Positions 60,930 through 64,000 of a stretch of 64,000 nucleotides of DNA are shown here, in pieces. The notes beneath the pieces are model-generated. The model made no database searches. It was not told where the DNA came from and saw only the letters and a list, made by a program, of their open reading frames with translations. Within the stretch, counting starts at the first letter, position 1. Each line of letters starts with the position of its first letter. The position numbers and the translations under genes were made by a program. The stretch covers positions 11,460,735 through 11,524,734 of the forward strand of contig NC_077237.1 of the NCBI RefSeq assembly GCF_947179165.1. The letters run 5' to 3'. Source of the stretch: Solanum dulcamara (lineage: Eukaryota > Streptophyta > Magnoliopsida > Solanales > Solanaceae).

Positions 60930-61310
60930 AGTTATCTCTAAATTGCTTGATGGTAAATTAACAAGTATCCTAGCTAAGATTATATCTCATAACCAAGCTG
61001 ATTTTATGAAAAATTGATCCATCTCTAACAATGTCTTGCTTACTCAAGAACTAATGCATAACATAACGATGCCTAATGTGAATGGCAATGTTATTTTCAA
61101 ATTTTATATGATCAAAACTTTTGATAAAGTTTCTTGCAATTACTTGTGTCATGTCATGAGATATATGGGGTTCTCTGAGCTTTGGATTGACATGATCTTG
61201 AGACTTATTTCTAACAATTGGGTATTTTTTAAAATCATAAATGACTTCATACTTAATATTTTTAATTCTTCCAGAGATCTTAAACAAGGTGATCCCCTCT
61301 CCCCTCTCCC
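60930..61310 (+). pseudogene. LINE (L1-type) reverse transcriptase relic
   Basis: Frames read LLTQELMHNI, GNVIFKFYMIKTFDKVS, MRYMGFSELWIDMI and LKQGDPLSP, the order seen in plant L1 reverse transcriptases. The motif A aspartate expected in KLDMxKAFD is Tyr here, and a stop precedes the frame. The 5' and 3' parts of the LINE are missing. At the GDPLSP codons the sequence runs into a CCCTCT repeat expansion. Confidence 0.82.
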
Positions 61311-61337
61311 CTCTCCCCTCTCCCCTCTCCCCTCTCC
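61294..61337. repeat. (CCCCTCT)n microsatellite
   Basis: About six units of CCCCTCT/CCCTCTC, beginning inside the LINE codons for DPLSP. Confidence 0.9.
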
Positions 61338-61380
61338 TATTTATTACTCTTTCTATCCTGATTTATGTGAGGTACTTTGA

Positions 61381-61540
61381 CTATATAAGGAATTTAAGAA
61401 ATATAGAAGACCTTGCAATATTCAAAAATTATTTATACCAGTTGTCACGCAAAAACCAATAGAAAGGATTTCGACTCCCCTTTCCAACCAGTCAAGTGGT
61501 TGAACGTCCATCTCTAGATAAGAAGCAGAACGCGTCATCA
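61381..61540. other. Short intergenic stretch
   Basis: Nothing recognised between the LINE relic and the LTR. CATCA (61536-61540) precedes the LTR and would be its left target duplication. Confidence 0.4.
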
Positions 61541-63647
61541 TGTTACACCCGGTAAAATCATCAAAATACCCCTAGACGAAAGAATGCTCGCACAACGCAC
61601 CATTCTTAATTTTTTCGGTCAATCTGAGGCCAGAATATCAATCTAGGGGAAAATCATGTGGAAAGTGGTCTGGATTGAATTTTAGGCCAATCGGATTAAA
61701 AGATAATTTTTCAGGGCAAAAATAGCCTAACCAGAAGAGTGTGCTACGCGGACCTACCCCCACCTAGTTCATTTTCTTACTTTGTTCATAAAATGCATTT
61801 GGCAACTGCATTTTATATGTTGCACGACTTTTGTACATAAATCACATTTGACGAATGTGATTTATGTGTATTTTTTGGTATGTTTTTCAATTTCAGTGAG
61901 GGGCATTCCGATGTTTTTTCCACCCCTCCTATACTTAACACATGACTTATATAGGACGTTTTCGACCTTATAAAGATTTTTAAACCCATTCCTTAGACTT
62001 TTTACACATTCAAGCAAAAGAAACTAGGGCTAAGAAGAGGAGAAAGGCTAGTGTTCAAGGATTTCAAGCTAGAATCTTGCCAGTTTGATTGTTTGTCTTC
62101 ATCCCAGGTATGTAAGTCTAAACTAAAGCATTGACCTTGTTCTTCCATGTGCCCCATGATTGTGATAGGTTGAATTGTGAATGAATTGAGTTCCCATAAT
62201 TGTGTTTCTTGAGAATTTCCTTAAATTTAACATATTTTACATAATATGGTGTAATTGATGTTTTTTATGAACTTTTTTATTGAACAAATAATTTTAAACT
62301 ATTTATTTTATAAATCCTAATAGTATTTTGACTAATATTGGATGTATATGCCTAAGGATTGAATCTAGATCCTTGAACTTGTGAATGCATGATTACAATT
62401 GGAATGTGAGCATGATGATAGTCTTGATAAAACTTGATAGTCCTTCATATCTTCATAATTGGACCCAATTGAATGGTCTCAACTAGATGTTGTCATAAAT
62501 GATTGTCCCAACTACTATTAAATGATTGGGAATGATTGGATGACGGATTGGTTGAAAGGATTGATTGGATAAAACTAATGAACTGATAAAAGTCCATATG
62601 AGACTTGTTGATTGGTTTAATTGGGATTCATTGTCTTATGAGCATTGAGTATCGGAAGGAGTATCGAGCACCAAATTGGGTAAAAGTAGGTAATAACTCG
62701 AACTCAATAACTACGTCGCCAAACGTAGGAGAGAATTAAATCGTTAAAGTCGGATGTCTCCCTAATTTATTATCCTGAAAAGATAGGAGTTGATTAATTG
62801 TTGGATTCAGATTGGTAGATTTGTTCTTTACCCTAGCAAGGTATTGGATGGTTGTGGAAACAGTAACGAGCTTTTTGTGCGTTCACTGGCTTATAAGTGA
62901 TTGTTATTGGATAAGAGAAACTATCATATAGGACTTGATAATAATCTATTGGATTGGATTGAATTGAATTGGATTGTATATGATTGGTCTCTGTTTAAAC
63001 CATACTCTTTCTTCAGACTTATGACATCTTGATTGAATTTCTCATCTTTCTGATTTTAGATATCTGAACTGGTATTACTATACCTTGATACACATTTCAT
63101 TCTGCCATATTACATACTCGTATATTTTACGTACTGACGTCCATTTGGGCTTGCATCATTTCATGATGTAGAGATAGGTTCTAGATATCATCAACACGCG
63201 CACCATTGAAGATTTTTTTCCACAATCCAGATGATTGGTGAGTGTTCCCTCTTCCGAAGGATACCACTCTTTTATCATCTAGCTTTAGAGTTTAGACTTT
63301 TACTTTTATTTTGGTTAAGGTAAAGATGAACCTATCATTGGCACCACTTAGACAGTTGATAGAGGCTTCATAGACTAGATTGTTGACTTGTTGATTAGAT
63401 ATTGTTTTTTGGCTAGTTTCAGTCATACTAGTCTTATTAATTGAATTAGATAGATTGTTGGCCTTTGGCCTTATTCTATAAGTTATCTATTTGATTATCA
63501 TGTTGAGCTATTTTCTTGATGAGTTAAGTCTTCCACAGATAGAGTGTTGATTGAATAATTGTGTGAATATGCCAAGTGATTTACTTGTGGACTAGCAATA
63601 TTCTCTCAGTACTGGTCACGCCTAGGGTACCCTCTTGGGGCATGACA
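61541..63647 (+). mobile_element. 5' LTR of a gypsy element in + orientation
   Basis: Starts TGTTACACCCGG and ends GGTACCCTCTTGGGGCATGACA, 2107 bp. The end is the reverse complement counterpart of the TGTCACGCCCCGAGAGGGTACC start at 24339 and 31532, so it is a relative of that family, inverted. A primer site follows. Confidence 0.82.
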
Positions 63648-63651
63648 AACT

Positions 63652-63663
63652 TGATATCAGAGC
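63652..63663 (+). other. Primer-binding site, initiator tRNA-Met type
   Basis: TGATATCAGAGC, one difference from TGGTATCAGAGC, starting five bases after the LTR. Confidence 0.8.
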
Positions 63664-63860
63664 ACAGAGTTTAAGAGTCATAGAAAGTCTATGAAGCCAT
63701 GTCTAGTAGACTCTTATTTATGGGTGTGTTGTACACCACACTTATAATCAGGAGGCTATAGGACATTAGGAATTGTTTTACTTCTTTCATATTCTGAGTT
63801 TGTGCGATAGAGTTTAACTCTATAAAAGTTCCTTTTCTAATTAGTGCATTGCTAAAATCC
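63664..63860 (+). other. 5' leader of gypsy element
   Basis: Matches the minus-strand leader at about 31330-31515: CACAGAGTTTAAGAGTC, then TTATAATCAGGAGGCTATAG and GATAGAGTTTAACTCTATAA, the last being a short palindrome. In the full-length element gag starts just after this; here homology stops near GTGCATTGC and no gag ATG follows. Confidence 0.75.
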
Positions 63861-64000
63861 ATTAGACTACCCCTCACACTCAAGGTGGTTGGAACAGTAA
63901 AGCTCAAATACTTATTGATGAGTTACTTCTTTTAGATAAAGTATTCATAGGTTAAATATATTGTACCAAACTTGAGATGAGTTGATTAGTGTGCACAAGT
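63861..64000. other. Unrecognised sequence to window end
   Basis: Does not continue the gypsy leader or gag, so the element is truncated or interrupted at about 63860. Confidence 0.4.

Noticed and set aside
1..64000. tRNA or rRNA genes
   Set aside because: I saw no cloverleaf with canonical A and B boxes; the tRNA-like stretches are primer-binding sites of LTR elements.

Overview
This is plant nuclear DNA, AT-rich and dominated by retrotransposons. The LTR types and the cytochrome P450 suggest Solanaceae (Solanum-like); that placement is inference from family resemblance, not a database search. I see only two intact host protein genes: near-identical, intronless P450 genes of CYP96A type at 9724-11259 and 59102-60637, both on the + strand. 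A third member of this cluster survives only as a 3' UTR relic at 57222-57420.

Layout. 1-6953: a deleted Ty3/gypsy element with two LTRs and a gag relic, inserted in an older LTR. 6954-9480: intergenic DNA with a GACTCGAG-rich minisatellite. 9484-11458: P450 copy 1, followed by a small Helitron-like insertion (11459-11989). 12952-43770: a tandem array of about 1.1-1.6 kb units, split by later insertions. Each of the four main units carries a TATA box and, about 116 bp downstream, a 56-bp-stem hairpin. The array is interrupted by solo LTRs with readable target-site duplications (TSDs): TTAAT, AAACT and TAAAT. The AAACT LTR (17236-36266) was itself hit by three further LTRs (AAGAG, CCATG/CTATG, TGATA). 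The TGATA solo LTR then received a full-length 9.35 kb chromovirus-type gypsy element of its own family (24339-33686, TSD ATTGA). 44229-55253: two broken gypsy pol regions and an LTR, with a 4.26 kb solo LTR (TSD CACGA) inside. 57222-61380: P450 3' UTR relic, LINE relics, P450 copy 2 and its own 3' UTR plus LINE relic. 61541-64000: an LTR in + orientation with its primer-binding site.

How it works together. The P450s are the probable functional content: membrane-anchored oxygenases resembling alkane or fatty-acyl hydroxylases of wax biosynthesis. They share about 230 bp of upstream sequence. The rest is mostly inactivated mobile DNA whose TSDs allow an insertion order to be reconstructed. The best candidate for something undescribed is the tandem hairpin array: the stem is kept in all four copies, with one base pair running G-C, G-U, A-U across copies.
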